Origin: Bidens hawaiensis
Lineage: Eukaryota > Streptophyta > Magnoliopsida > Asterales > Asteraceae
Direction: 5' to 3'
NCBI GenBank assembly: GCA_021521415.1
Contig: JAIQDT010000107.1
Span: 1,984,001 to 2,048,000, forward strand
DNA: 64,000 nucleotides
In this document: one piece after another, positions 11,569 to 19,833 of the stretch
Position numbering within the stretch: the first letter of the stretch is position 1
Layout of the letters: every line of letters begins with the position of its first letter
The notes under the pieces: model-generated
Seen by the model: only the letters and a program-made list of their open reading frames with translations
Database searches by the model: none
Told to the model about the DNA's origin: nothing
Position numbers and translations under genes: made by a program

Positions 11569-11597
11569 CGTGTTAGAGTGCGGAATCCTCTAACACG
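11569..11597. promoter_or_regulatory. S1 LTR hairpin with conserved loop
   Basis: Perfect inverted repeat CGTGTTAGA (11569-11577) and TCTAACACG (11589-11597) around the loop GTGCGGAATCC. The position is about 46 bases from the LTR 3' end, in the U5/R region that would be at the 5' end of the genomic RNA. The same loop with unrelated stems is at 27218-27242 and 37308-37334. Confidence 0.8.
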
Positions 11598-11783
11598 GCG
11601 ATTCGGTGGTGATCAACAACGCACGGTTACGATTCCTAAGACGGTTTGACACCTAGGGACGGAGGAAAAGACCGACACGACGAAGATTGGCAGAGAGGAT
11701 TTTCGGCAGTAGCAGGTTCGTGACTGTGTGTAATGTGTGCTCTCTCTTGTGAAATTTCCTAAGTTTCGTTTATATATCGTATA

Positions 11784-11863
11784 CTGATTCGATCGAATGA
11801 GTATCTCATTCGATCGAATGAGTCCTGGTTCGATCGAATCAGTCACTGATTCGATCGAATCAG
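11784..11863. repeat. S1 U3 palindrome array
   Basis: Four 18-base units at 11784, 11805, 11825 and 11846 with a common core ATTCGATCGAAT or GTTCGATCGAAT. The flanks vary in a largely paired way: CTG with CAG, CTC with GAG. The array begins 7 bases upstream (minus strand) of the S1 TATA box. Comparable arrays with other words precede the TATA boxes of C1, C2 and C3. Confidence 0.85.
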
Positions 11864-11971
11864 TTTCTTTTGACATTTTCAGTCCGTTAACTTGGTTTCA
11901 CGATCGTTATTTTCATATCGAACCATCCTGATAGAACTGGGGACATACACATGACATTTCATGTCCTAACA

Positions 11972-12761
11972 GGTTCGAGGATGAGGATCTGGTATTGTCA
12001 ATCTTTCTCTTTCCGCTGCTCGGGTTGTTGTTGCTGTTGTCAGTGTTCGGGTTGTCACGGGCCTTAGTGGTTGAACCCCTAGGTGGTAGTGCACCTTGGG
12101 TCACTGCTTGATCTGTTAGTTTGTGAGCTAACCGGATCGCTTGTTGAATCGTGGCTGGTCTGGAAGACGTCACCATGCCCTGAATTTGCGGTGCTAACCC
12201 ATCAATATACATTTCAATCCTCTTACTCGGCGGGTCTACTATCCGTGGACACATCACGGCCAACTCGTGAGAACGGGTAGTGTAGGCTTCGATTTCTGAA
12301 CCCACCATCTTCAATGACCAAAACTCTGACTCCAACTTTGCAATCTCTTCTCTCGGACAGTACTCTTCTCGCATCATGTTCTTGAACTCCTCCCAGTTCA
12401 TAGCATTAGCCAGTTCCAACCCAAGGATCTGCACGTTTGAATTCCACCAAGTGAGGGCAGAATCTTCAAGTGTTCCAGTGGCAAATTTGACCCTACTGGC
12501 GGGTGGACAATTACACATCTCAAACGCCGATTCGGCCTTCTCAGCCCAACGCAGGAAGCCTATAGCTCCCTCAGTGCCCTTAAATGTACTGGGCTTGCAG
12601 TCAAGGTAATTCTTGAAGGTACACGTTCCAATTGGACCTCCAGCCTGGTTCTGTACATGTGCGGCTAGAGCGGCCGCCGCATGGTCGTTCACCAGAGTTT
12701 GGAGTTCTGCTGCAGTCAGGTTGATGTTACCACGTCCGTGTCCAGCGTTTCTTCCAGCCAT
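11972..12761 (-). pseudogene. G1 gag, N-terminal part up to the solo LTR
   Basis: The start at ATG 12761 follows a G/R-rich opening (MAGRNAGHGRGN). Residues 45-210 are a Retrotrans_gag domain: CTFKNYLDCKPSTFKGTEGA, then RWAEKAESAFEMCNC, LTWWNSNV and the YCPREEIAKLE motif. G2 has the equivalent region at 38164-38640 (LTWWNTVV, FCPKNELQKLE). The gag shell packages the element RNA. The frame is cut at 11971 by S1; its 454 added bases are not a multiple of three, so gag and nucleocapsid are out of phase. Confidence 0.88.
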
Positions 12762-13012
12762 TTCCTAGAATCATAGTATAAAATGTTAAACATGTATTTT
12801 ATATTCATATGCAACACACCATACACGTAATAAAAAGATAGGTAAGAAAGAAATAAGAAGCAAACATCACATCACAACCATATATTTATCCAAATTTTAA
12901 TTCATGATTAAAACCATTGTATTCGCTACAAAGTATTTAAAACCAATCCTTAATATCATAGAAAAATAATAGTTTGGATGGAGACAACCCCTCCATCTAG
13001 GTGTTATCATCA

Positions 13013-13768
13013 CTAGATGTCATCATCTGAGGACACCTCTGAGTGTGCCTCCTCCTCAGCCGGTTCTTCCTCCGGTTCTTCTTCAGGTTCCTCCTCGGGA
13101 TCCTCCTCAGGTTCCTCTTCGGGATCTTCTTCAGGTTCCTCTTCAGGCTCTGCCTCAGGCTCGGCCTCAGGCTCTGCCTCAGGTTCGGCTGCGTTCTGAG
13201 CAATCTGCATTTGTAAGACATCGCAACGCTCTAGAGCTATCTCGGTTTGGGTCTTTGGTACTTGGAGTTGCTCTTGCAAGTCTATTATTTCGGCTTGCAT
13301 CTTTCTCATAATCTTCATCTGTTGATCACTAGCCTCCTGCATTTCCTTCATGGTCGCTGCCATGCGGGCAATTTCCTCCTTAGTCTCGGTTCCGTCTTTT
13401 AACAGTCTGGAAACGTTCGCTCTCGTATAGCGCATGTAACCCACGTCACGCTCCAAGCATGAAACAACAGCTGCGAGAACTCGCTCTACAGGTTCGGTTA
13501 TGGGTGGTAGGGTGTTGGGGTAAGCAGGATGGTTCGGGGGTGGTAATGGGGGAACTTGTTCACGATAGATCATACGTCTGATCATATTAGGGTACCAATC
13601 CCAGCTAACTTCGTTTTCGTACATGCCTCCGGATAAGCGATACCTCTTCGGTGCGTGAGCTTCGAGTTCAGGGACTGCTCGGGGTGGCGATGCGGTAGGT
13701 AACTGCGGTTCTTTCCCATGAGCATGAGTCATCGGATCAGATGATGATGAGGGTGGCGTCGACATCAC
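13013..13768 (-). CDS. G1 extra ORF upstream of gag (Pro-rich, coiled coil, EP repeats)
   Basis: An uninterrupted 251-codon frame lies between the primer site and gag, on the coding strand of G1. Residues 1-110 are P-rich. About 125-195 is a coiled coil (EEIARMAATMKEMQEASDQQ and on), and the C-terminus is an acidic EPEAEP/EPEEEP repeat ending in SSDDDI. I recognise no domain. G2 has a different ORF in the same place (26405-27019), also P-rich followed by a helical part, which argues that a pre-gag ORF is a feature of this Ty3 group. The S/G-rich frame on the opposite strand is only the complement of the repeat. Function unknown; a role as a gag partner is speculative. Confidence 0.65.
   Translation of the reverse strand: MMSTPPSSSSDPMTHAHGKEPQLPTASPPRAVPELEAHAPKRYRLSGGMYENEVSWDWYPNMIRRMIYREQVPPLPPPNHPAYPNTLPPITEPVERVLAAVVSCLERDVGYMRYTRANVSRLLKDGTETKEEIARMAATMKEMQEASDQQMKIMRKMQAEIIDLQEQLQVPKTQTEIALERCDVLQMQIAQNAAEPEAEPEAEPEAEPEEEPEEDPEEEPEEDPEEEPEEEPEEEPAEEEAHSEVSSDDDI
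13060..13195. repeat. EP-coding tandem repeat in the G1 extra ORF
   Basis: Imperfect 6- and 12-base units (plus strand TCCTCAGGTTCC, GGCTCTGCCTCA) encode alternating Glu-Pro with Ala, Glu or Asp. The unit length keeps the frame open. Confidence 0.85.
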
Positions 13769-13927
13769 TACAGGTAAGCCGTGTATGCCCGCGCGTATGA
13801 GTGAAAGAGGTAAAGAGATAAGATAACAAAGACTACAAAAACATATGCAGTGCGTATCATTATAACTAATGGGTCGTCGCGGTTATAGTCTAGTATGCAT
13901 GCAGCTTCTAGTTCGCTATAACCAATG

Positions 13928-13939
13928 GCTCTGATACCA
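13928..13939 (-). other. G1 primer binding site (tRNA-iMet)
   Basis: The minus strand reads TGGTATCAGAGC, complementary to the 3' end of plant initiator tRNA-Met, three bases inside the 5' LTR edge at 13943. This fixes the element orientation. Confidence 0.9.
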
Positions 13940-13942
13940 ATC

Positions 13943-15336
13943 TGTCACACCCTCAAAATCCACTAATGGAGTTTTACCGTCAGAGGGTGTGAACTAACAG
14001 GATCAGAATCATTAGTTATAATCAAACCAAAAAAATGTTTAAATGAAAGTAAGTGCGGAAGCGTAAAAACCAAAAGACAAAAGTTGTGTCACGCAGGACG
14101 ACTTAAAACCCAAGTAATAATAGTTAAAAACTTGTTTGCATATCAGAATGTTCAAAAACCATGCATGATCCTATACCGCGCGCCCTCCTCGGCTACCTGA
14201 GAATAACATACTAAAAGTGTCAACACGGGGTTGGTGAGTTCACAAGTTTGTATAAAATAAAGCGTTTAGCGTTTTGCGTTCAGCGTTTTGCGTTACCAGA
14301 TAGTGTTATGTCAATTATATATCTATAGGTAGCTAGCCTATAAAACAAGTATTACTAAGTGTTCGACACCGAAGCTGACTGTTTATCATTTGCCTTGCCA
14401 CCAGGTCTATCCCGACCATGGTATGTGTTTAGCCAAGATTACACCCACTCAACCTCCAGTCGAGTTTAGCGTTGGGTGGGGTTTGTCAAACCTAGTAGTA
14501 CTACTCAACAATGACTCGCTGTTATCCAATATTAAACGGTTCGATGTGAATGAAGGACTTTAGTTATTGCGTTTGCCACTTAGTCTTTACAAGTGATATA
14601 TAATCTATATTAACAAAATCTTAAATGCGTTTTCGGAGTATGTTATCTCCCCAAGTGAAAAGCGTTTGAAAACAGTTTAAAAGGGGTAAGTGAACTCACT
14701 GTTTGCGAAGAATTCCCAAAATAAATCACCAAAGGATGCGCGTCACAGAAAAACTCTCTCTAGCGTTCTTCAAAAGCACCAATACAAGCAATAGGAAGGT
14801 AGGAGATGGCTAGAAACGGATATAGGATGCTTCAATTGTGAAAGACAAGATCAAAATCCAAGAGGTATGTGTGTGTGAACCGATTGTGAGGAGAGGGGGG
14901 GGGGGGGTTTGGCCGTCGGTTTTGGGAAGAGGGAGAGGGAGGAGAGGTTAGTGTTTTATAATATTAATAATAATAACATGTTACACTTTAGTCCCTAAAC
15001 TTCCAAATGTTACATCTCTAGCTTAATTAATTGGGTTCTTGTTTCTTGTTTAGCATTCCACATAACATAATCAAGTAACACATATGTCTAAAACATAATT
15101 ATCACATAATTATTGTTTTGACGTTTTTTGTTTATTCACTAATCGTTTGCGTCAACTCGTTTGCGTTTCGGTGCAATTCCCGAAAGACTACACATGTAGT
15201 AAGTGTCAAGCGTCATTTAAACCCTAGTTTAAATGTAATGAGGTGTGCGTTATAGATTCAGTCATCTTTAAGTTTGAATTGACGGAGTTGAGTTAATGGA
15301 GTTAACGGAGTTAACCTGAAATTGACGATTGTCACA
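13943..15336 (-). repeat. G1 5' LTR
   Basis: A 1394-base LTR bounded by TGTGACAATCG at its 5' end (minus strand, 15336) and ending GGGTGTGACA at 13943, next to the primer site. Its last 510 bases match the truncated copy at 10172-10719. A run of about a dozen G occurs near 14898-14908. No coding potential is seen. A degenerate PPT-like stretch lies just outside at 15337. Confidence 0.87.
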
Positions 15337-15428
15337 TCATTCCTATGTTAAAGAATTTTCGTCCCGAAAATTTGAGTCAAGTCGTGATAAGTGTCTGAAA
15401 AAGTAAGAAAAATTTTCAGTTTGTCATA
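15337..15428 (-). other. fragment of a second Tekay-like copy (pol 3' end and PPT)
   Basis: On the minus strand ATTTTCGGGACGAAAATTC is followed by AACATAGGAATGA and then the G1 LTR. The same layout ends G2 (ATTTCGAGGACGAAATT, then a polypurine tract, then LTR, at 42560-42598). This is what should lie upstream of a 3' LTR, not a 5' LTR, so the LTR at 13943-15336 seems to have served two internal regions. An AACGA direct repeat (10167-10171 and 15429-15433) may be the target duplication of the composite, but AACGA is common here. Confidence 0.5.
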
Positions 15429-16540
15429 AACGAATCAAATAGTGAAATAGCTTAACGAATCAGTGAACAGTTATAGCGAACTGTGAACAGTTATAGCGAA
15501 CTGTGAACAATGTTTAACGAATCAACCCTTAACGAAGTTAAGACTGATCAGCAACGAAGTACCTTAACGAATGAGGTGAGTGTTTTAGCGAATCAAAAGT
15601 CAACTTAACGAGTCAACTTAACGAATCACAAATAAAGTTAATGAATCAACCAAATGGCGAAACAGATAACGAATGAGATGAAAGTTTAACGAATCGCAAG
15701 TCAACTTAACGAATTGACCAAACGAATCACAAATGATTAGTTTAGCGAATCAGATGATAATCAGTAACGAATCACTAAGAAATGCTTAGCGAATTAATAT
15801 AACGAATCAGCTACAGTTGATTAGCGAATCACACTATAGCGAATCAGGTTGTTACAACCGTTTGTAACAAACTCTGACACCTTATGCCACGTGGCAAAGG
15901 TTGTTATAACACAAATCCCAAGAAGAACACGTGTCACACGAATCGGTTAAACTAGTTAACAAACTAGATAACACGAACCAATAACTCACACGAATTGATT
16001 AACGAACTAGGTAGCGAAGTAACACAGTTGATAATGAATCACCATGAAACATATAGCGAATCACCAGAAAGAAGATAACGAATTACGTTCATCTTCAAAT
16101 CTTCAAATCTTCAAGCAATTTTTTCAGAAATTTTCCAGAAATTTTGAAGATCAAACCCAGAAACTCAACAGTACCAGATTTGTAATACTCCTTCATTTCT
16201 CAATCAAAACATACAATCGACCTACCAATACACTCGTAAACCAATTCCGAATCCAATACACATAACTTCGTAACCGATTAACACCTTAAACCAAATCAAT
16301 TTGACCAAAAACACACCCCTGTTTCGGACATAAACCGAATCCAAATCCAAAACACACAAATCCAATCCACACCTCATTTCCTTTAATCCACACCTATCCA
16401 ATACCTTAACCAACACAAACTCAATCCAATTCGTTCATAAATCAACCAATTCAAACCAAAATTGATTCAATAACAATAAAACAGAAAAACTTAATAACAA
16501 TAACAATTTAAACACCAATCAAGTGTAATGAGCACCACCA
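15429..16540 (-). other. C1 leader with about thirty TTCGTTA-type words
   Basis: This is the untranslated leader between the primer site and gag, now cut by G1. From 15429 to about 16090 the plus strand reads AACGAAT, AGCGAAT or AACGAAC roughly every 20 bases (about thirty copies), nearly all in one orientation, so the C1 RNA would carry repeated UUCGUUA words. The part 16100-16540 is A/C-rich without words or a convincing ORF. C3 has the same single-orientation array in its leader (19300-19740). Confidence 0.75.
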
Positions 16541-16552
16541 GCTCTGATACCA
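16541..16552 (-). other. C1 primer binding site (tRNA-iMet)
   Basis: Minus strand TGGTATCAGAGC, two bases (AG) after the LTR 3' end at 16555. It is identical to the plant initiator tRNA-Met complement used by most copia elements. Confidence 0.93.
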
Positions 16553-16554
16553 CT

Positions 16555-17068
16555 TGTTGGTTCCCAGATTAGCAATCGATAACAATAACAGATCTCAGAT
16601 CTATGAATATCCGATTAGAACACCTAAGGATCTAGCTCATAATTAACATTGATTTAATGTTATGTATGTGTATATATTATCAATATATTAGATGAATAAT
16701 ATTAAGGGGAAGCTTGAGAGAGAGCAATTACTCAAAAACTCTTTTTCTCAACTCGTTAAATTAAACTTAATTAAAGTGAACAGTAGTTCACTATATATAG
16801 AAGGTGACCTGGTTCGCTAACATCCCCTAGCGAACCAGCTTCCCCTTCGTTACATAAATTAACTTAACGAACTACCCCCTGATTCGTTAACATCCCCTAA
16901 CGAATCAGGAGGGAATACATTATAATGTCTTAGTTCGCTAACATCCCTAGCGAACTAGACTTAACCTTAACGAACTAGTTAATAATAAACATTAAATATT
17001 ACATTAATTAATAAATAAAACATTAACGATAAATACAAAGACTCTAGACGTAAAACCGTGCACTAACA
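16555..17068 (-). repeat. C1 5' LTR (514 bp)
   Basis: Bounded by TGTTAGTGCACG (minus strand, from 17068) and GGGAACCAACA (to 16555). It contains, in element order, three word hairpins (16957-16810), a TATATATA box (16799-16792), an AGTGAAC/GTTCACT inverted repeat just after it, and an A/T-rich R-U5. Right of it (17069) begins C4 integrase sequence, so this edge is a true insertion boundary. Confidence 0.92.
16810..16957. promoter_or_regulatory. three covarying hairpins upstream of the C1 LTR TATA box
   Basis: Hairpin 1: CTGGTTCGCTA (16810-16820) with TAGCGAACCAG (16829-16839). Hairpin 2: CCTGATTCGTTA (16878-16889) with TAACGAATCAGG (16898-16909). Hairpin 3: TAGTTCGCTA (16931-16940) with TAGCGAACTA (16948-16957). 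All stems are perfect. The loops are ACATCCCC, ACATCCCC and ACATCCC. Every difference between the stems is matched on the opposite arm. Hairpin 1 is 10 bases from the TATA box. Confidence 0.9.
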
Positions 17069-18244
17069 TTCTGTTTGCCCTTCTTGCATGCAACACAGTG
17101 ATCGGTCAACTTGAAATGTTTTAATGAAACCGCATCCATCAAATCATTTTCCATAAGATGGTTCATCTTTCTAACATAAATTTGACCCATTTTCCTTTGA
17201 GATAAAACACGTTTCAACAGATGTAGTAGTCAAGACCTTAGTACTCATATTAAGTACATATATATCATTCTACCGAGGAGACCGCATAACAACCATGTCT
17301 TCTGGAATGAAATATCCTGGTTTGAGTATTATGCACTTGTTATCGGTGAACACGGTGGTGTACTTTCTGTCACAAATTCGAGAAACACTCAACAAATTGT
17401 GATCCACCTTGTCATAATAATTAACTTTTTCAAACGTAATACTACCGTTTGACGCGTCTCCTTCCTTCGTTATCATGCCCCCCGAATTACCCGCAAACTC
17501 TATATAACCTCCTTGTATATTCTTCACATTGGTTAGTTGGTCAATATTGCCGGCGATGTGACGAGAGCATCCGCTATCCATGATCCAGTTTTCACCTGAT
17601 ATAGTCATGGATAAACTCTACACATATAGAAAACATGATTAGACAAAAAAGGCAGTGTAGGCCTTAGTCTTGGGAACCTCTTTCATCTCAATAGAAGTTT
17701 TAATCTTAACAGAATCCAAATGTAGTTTAGCCGCTTCTGAATATATCACTGGTCTCTTAGACTTTCATCTCAGATACACGTCTTGAACCACATTTGTGTT
17801 CACATTTTTGCAAATTGGTTGTGTTAGAACAAACAATTTGTGATTTAATTTAACATTTTCTCATCAGTATGAACCACCTTACGTGGATTCACATTATGAA
17901 ACAAGATTTGAGTCTCGTCAACCTGAGACAATGGTCTTAAAAATTTCCTTTACCACAGGAACTAGTTTGGAGTGTTCCTTGGTAACCGGATTAACATTCT
18001 TCATTTTCCTCGCTCCACAATTTCTTACAACATGCCCTCGTTCGGCACATATGAAACATGCTCTCATATCCACATAAAAACGTTTTGGATTAACAGAAGA
18101 TTGTGCAGCAGGATATTGACAAGAATCATTCTAGAGATTTACTTTCTCCAAGTCATCAAACACTACAGCTTTCTTTTTCATGTAAAAGTCAAGGTTTGAA
18201 CAATCTGAAAAACTTTGTAGTGTATCAGTTCCCGTAGAACTGAC
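17069..18244 (-). pseudogene. C4: fragment of an older copia pol/gag
   Basis: A minus-strand copia fragment closely related to C1 and C3. From 17608 it reads through the protease (MDSGCSRHIAG, DSG intact) to NLLSVSRICDRKY and VVMRSP. Downstream are remains of the integrase zinc region (HCVACKKGKQ), cut at 17069 by the C1 insertion. Upstream (17640-18244) is the gag C-terminal part with knuckle remnant CFICAERGHVVRNC and several stops. It ends at 18244 where the C3 LTR begins. Both neighbours inserted into it, so it is the oldest unit on this side. Its other ends are not in the window. Confidence 0.8.
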
Positions 18245-18804
18245 TGTAAATGCAATGTTGTTTTCGTCCGGGTCTTTGTATAATTGTAAGTCGTCCGGGT
18301 CTTTTTATAATTGTAATTTATGTTATTAATGTAAAAGGGAATTCTGGTCTTTATACCAGTCCAATCATTATGTAATTTGTGTTCATTCATTAAGGATAAT
18401 TAACGAATGAACTCATACGTTATATTATATGTCCATCGTTAAGAATGTTTAGCGAATGAGCCTAATCGTTATTAGTTAAGTACCAATCGTTATGGAATGT
18501 TAACGAATGAGGTATAGCGAATGAGTCATTCGCAATAATGTTTAAGTTACGATAGGGAAAGAAGACGAATGATCCCAATTCGTTATGGCATGTATAACAA
18601 ATCAGATTCATCTTCTATATATACATATAATCGAATTCATAATTTAACAACTGTGTTTATTATTATTTTGTGAGTCGTTACTCTGCCGGATTTCCCTCTC
18701 AACACACACTTCGTTCACTTAATCGTTTAATAACCTATAACATATCAAGAACTAGATCCTTATCAATATGAATTGATTCGTATCAGCTCAATCAGGCTCT
18801 CTCA
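18245..18804 (+). repeat. C3 5' LTR (560 bp)
   Basis: Starts TGTAAATGCAATG at the point where C4 similarity stops and ends GGCTCTCTCA, two bases before the primer site. Between 18390 and 18600 it carries TAACGAATG, TAGCGAATG and ATTCGTTA words in both orientations, followed by a TATATATA box (18616-18623). This is the same order as in the C1 LTR, but without clean hairpins. Two near-identical 20-base pieces containing CGTCCGGGTCTTT lie near 18265 and 18293. Confidence 0.85.
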
Positions 18805-18806
18805 AG

Positions 18807-18818
18807 TGGTATCGGAGC
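18807..18818 (+). other. C3 primer binding site (tRNA-iMet, one mismatch)
   Basis: TGGTATCGGAGC differs from the standard TGGTATCAGAGC by one base and follows the LTR after AG, exactly as in C1. Confidence 0.88.
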
Positions 18819-19833
18819 TGAGTATTCGATTGTTATGGTGTTATAACATTTAATTAAGATGAATTACTGAGAATTCATAGTGTAATTCTTTTAGTTTGTA
18901 ATCAGAAACTGTGTTTATCAATTTAGATTCATTTATTGCTTAGTTATGGATAATTGTGATTTAATTAATTGAAATCAGTTCGTAATCAGATCTACAAGGT
19001 TTGTATTGGTTTATTTGAGTTATTGTTTGTTATTTGAATGGAACTGAGGTTGAATTGTTAGTGTACGGAACAGAGGTGTTTGCTTTGTGGTTTGAATTGA
19101 CTTTGGAATGTTCGGTTTTGGATTAGAAGTTCGGATGTGTTAGGGTTTGTTCGCGGGGAGTGTACGAGTATTTTAGGCTATAATTTGCTTACTTTGGTTA
19201 AAATACAGATGAGTAATCCATGATTAAGTGATTGTTTAGATTTTTGTATGGATTTGGAATTGAAGATCTAGAAATTGAGTTTGTATGTTTAAAGGCCTCA
19301 TTCGTTATAATATAACGACCTATCTGTTATACTGTAGTTTCCATTCGTTATCAACCTATAACCGTTTTTGGACACGTGGCAGGTTGTTGCAACTGCTTAT
19401 TCATGTATTGTAGCTCATTCGTCATCTAAATCCCATTCGTGATAAACTCATTCGTTACAGAAACATCATTCGTGACAGACTGATTTGTATCCTGATTCGT
19501 TACCTTATTTGTAACTTGATTCATTATGCTAGTCGTTATGCTATTCGTTAGATTATTCGTGTGTTGATTTGTTACGATTGAGTCATCATTCGTTGTAGCT
19601 ATTCGTAACTACAGTGGTGTCATTTGTTACAAGTGATTCATGATACCATTCGTTTCAAGAACCATTTCTATTCGTTACCGTAACCTTATTACCCCATTCA
19701 TGTTACTGTTCATCATTTGTTAACATGCTTAGCCATTCGTTTCAGAACGTTACACTTTATACCCTTATGTTTTAATTTTGGAAATTTTAGCCAAAAACTT
19801 GAATTTGTTGATCATTTAACCCATATCTTTGAC
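18819..19833 (+). other. C3 leader with ATTCGTTA word array
   Basis: Untranslated leader. Bases 18819-19290 are T/G-rich without an ORF. From about 19300 to 19740 the words ATTCGTTA, ATTCGTGA and ATTCGTAA recur about twenty times, all in sense orientation, as in the C1 leader. The gag ATG follows about 100 bases later. Confidence 0.75.

Larger units (their letters stand above)
11523..11971 (-). mobile_element. S1: solo copia LTR inserted in the G1 gag
   Basis: A 449-base solo LTR, TGTTAGGACATG to GGTCCGACA in its own orientation, flanked by a perfect 5-base target duplication (GGTTC at 11518-11522 and 11972-11976; GAACC on the minus strand). It has a TATA box (TATATAAAC, near 11770-11777) preceded by four palindromic units with core ATTCGATCGAAT. 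Near its 3' end is a 9-bp-stem hairpin (11569-11597) whose loop contains TGCGGAATC. This hairpin also occurs in C2 and C5, so S1 belongs to that copia group. A solo LTR forms by recombination between the two LTRs of a full element. Confidence 0.93.
10172..15428 (-). mobile_element. G1: internally deleted Ty3 (Tekay-like) element
   Basis: In element orientation: 5' LTR (15336 to 13943), tRNA-iMet primer site, extra ORF (13768-13013), gag with nucleocapsid and protease (12761 to about 10720), then a direct jump into the last 548 bases of the 3' LTR (10719-10172). RT, RNase H, integrase and most of the 3' LTR are deleted. The LTR family and gag resemble chromoviruses of the Tekay type. The element lies in the C1 leader, 26 bases before gag. 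Outside the 5' LTR a further 90 bases (15337-15428) look like the 3' end of another copy of the same family. A solo copia LTR (S1) is inserted in gag. Confidence 0.8.
1..17068 (-). mobile_element. C1: Ty1-copia (SIRE/Maximus-like) retrotransposon, left end outside window
   Basis: In element orientation the order is 5' LTR (17068 to 16555), tRNA-iMet primer site, leader, gag, protease, integrase, RT, RNase H, a 2.8 kb spacer and an extra ORF that leaves the window at base 1. Integrase before RT is the Ty1-copia order. The very long gag and the ORF after pol are known traits of the SIRE/Maximus lineage. The leader is split by Ty3 element G1 at 10172 to about 15430. The 3' LTR is not in the window, so age and target duplication cannot be read. 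C1 sits inside copia fragment C4: bases just right of 17068 are integrase-coding sequence of C4. Coding parts carry several frameshifts and stops, so this copy is not autonomous. Confidence 0.88.

Noticed and set aside
13017..13199. S/G-rich plus-strand ORF (SSGSSSG repeats)
   Set aside because: It is the complement of the EP-coding repeat of the G1 extra ORF, which has a full-length, non-repetitive context on the minus strand. The S/G frame has none.
14890..14910. G-run in the G1 LTR as a G-quadruplex
   Set aside because: A single uninterrupted run without spaced G-tracts. It is more likely a slippage tract.
10167..15433. AACGA as target duplication of G1
   Set aside because: AACGA is one of the most frequent words in this leader, and the sequence next to the LTR edge itself (TCATT) does not match. 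I mention it only as a possibility.
15429..16090. CRISPR-like or satellite array in the C1 leader
   Set aside because: The words are short and irregularly spaced, with no constant repeat length or spacer pattern. It is a plant retrotransposon leader.
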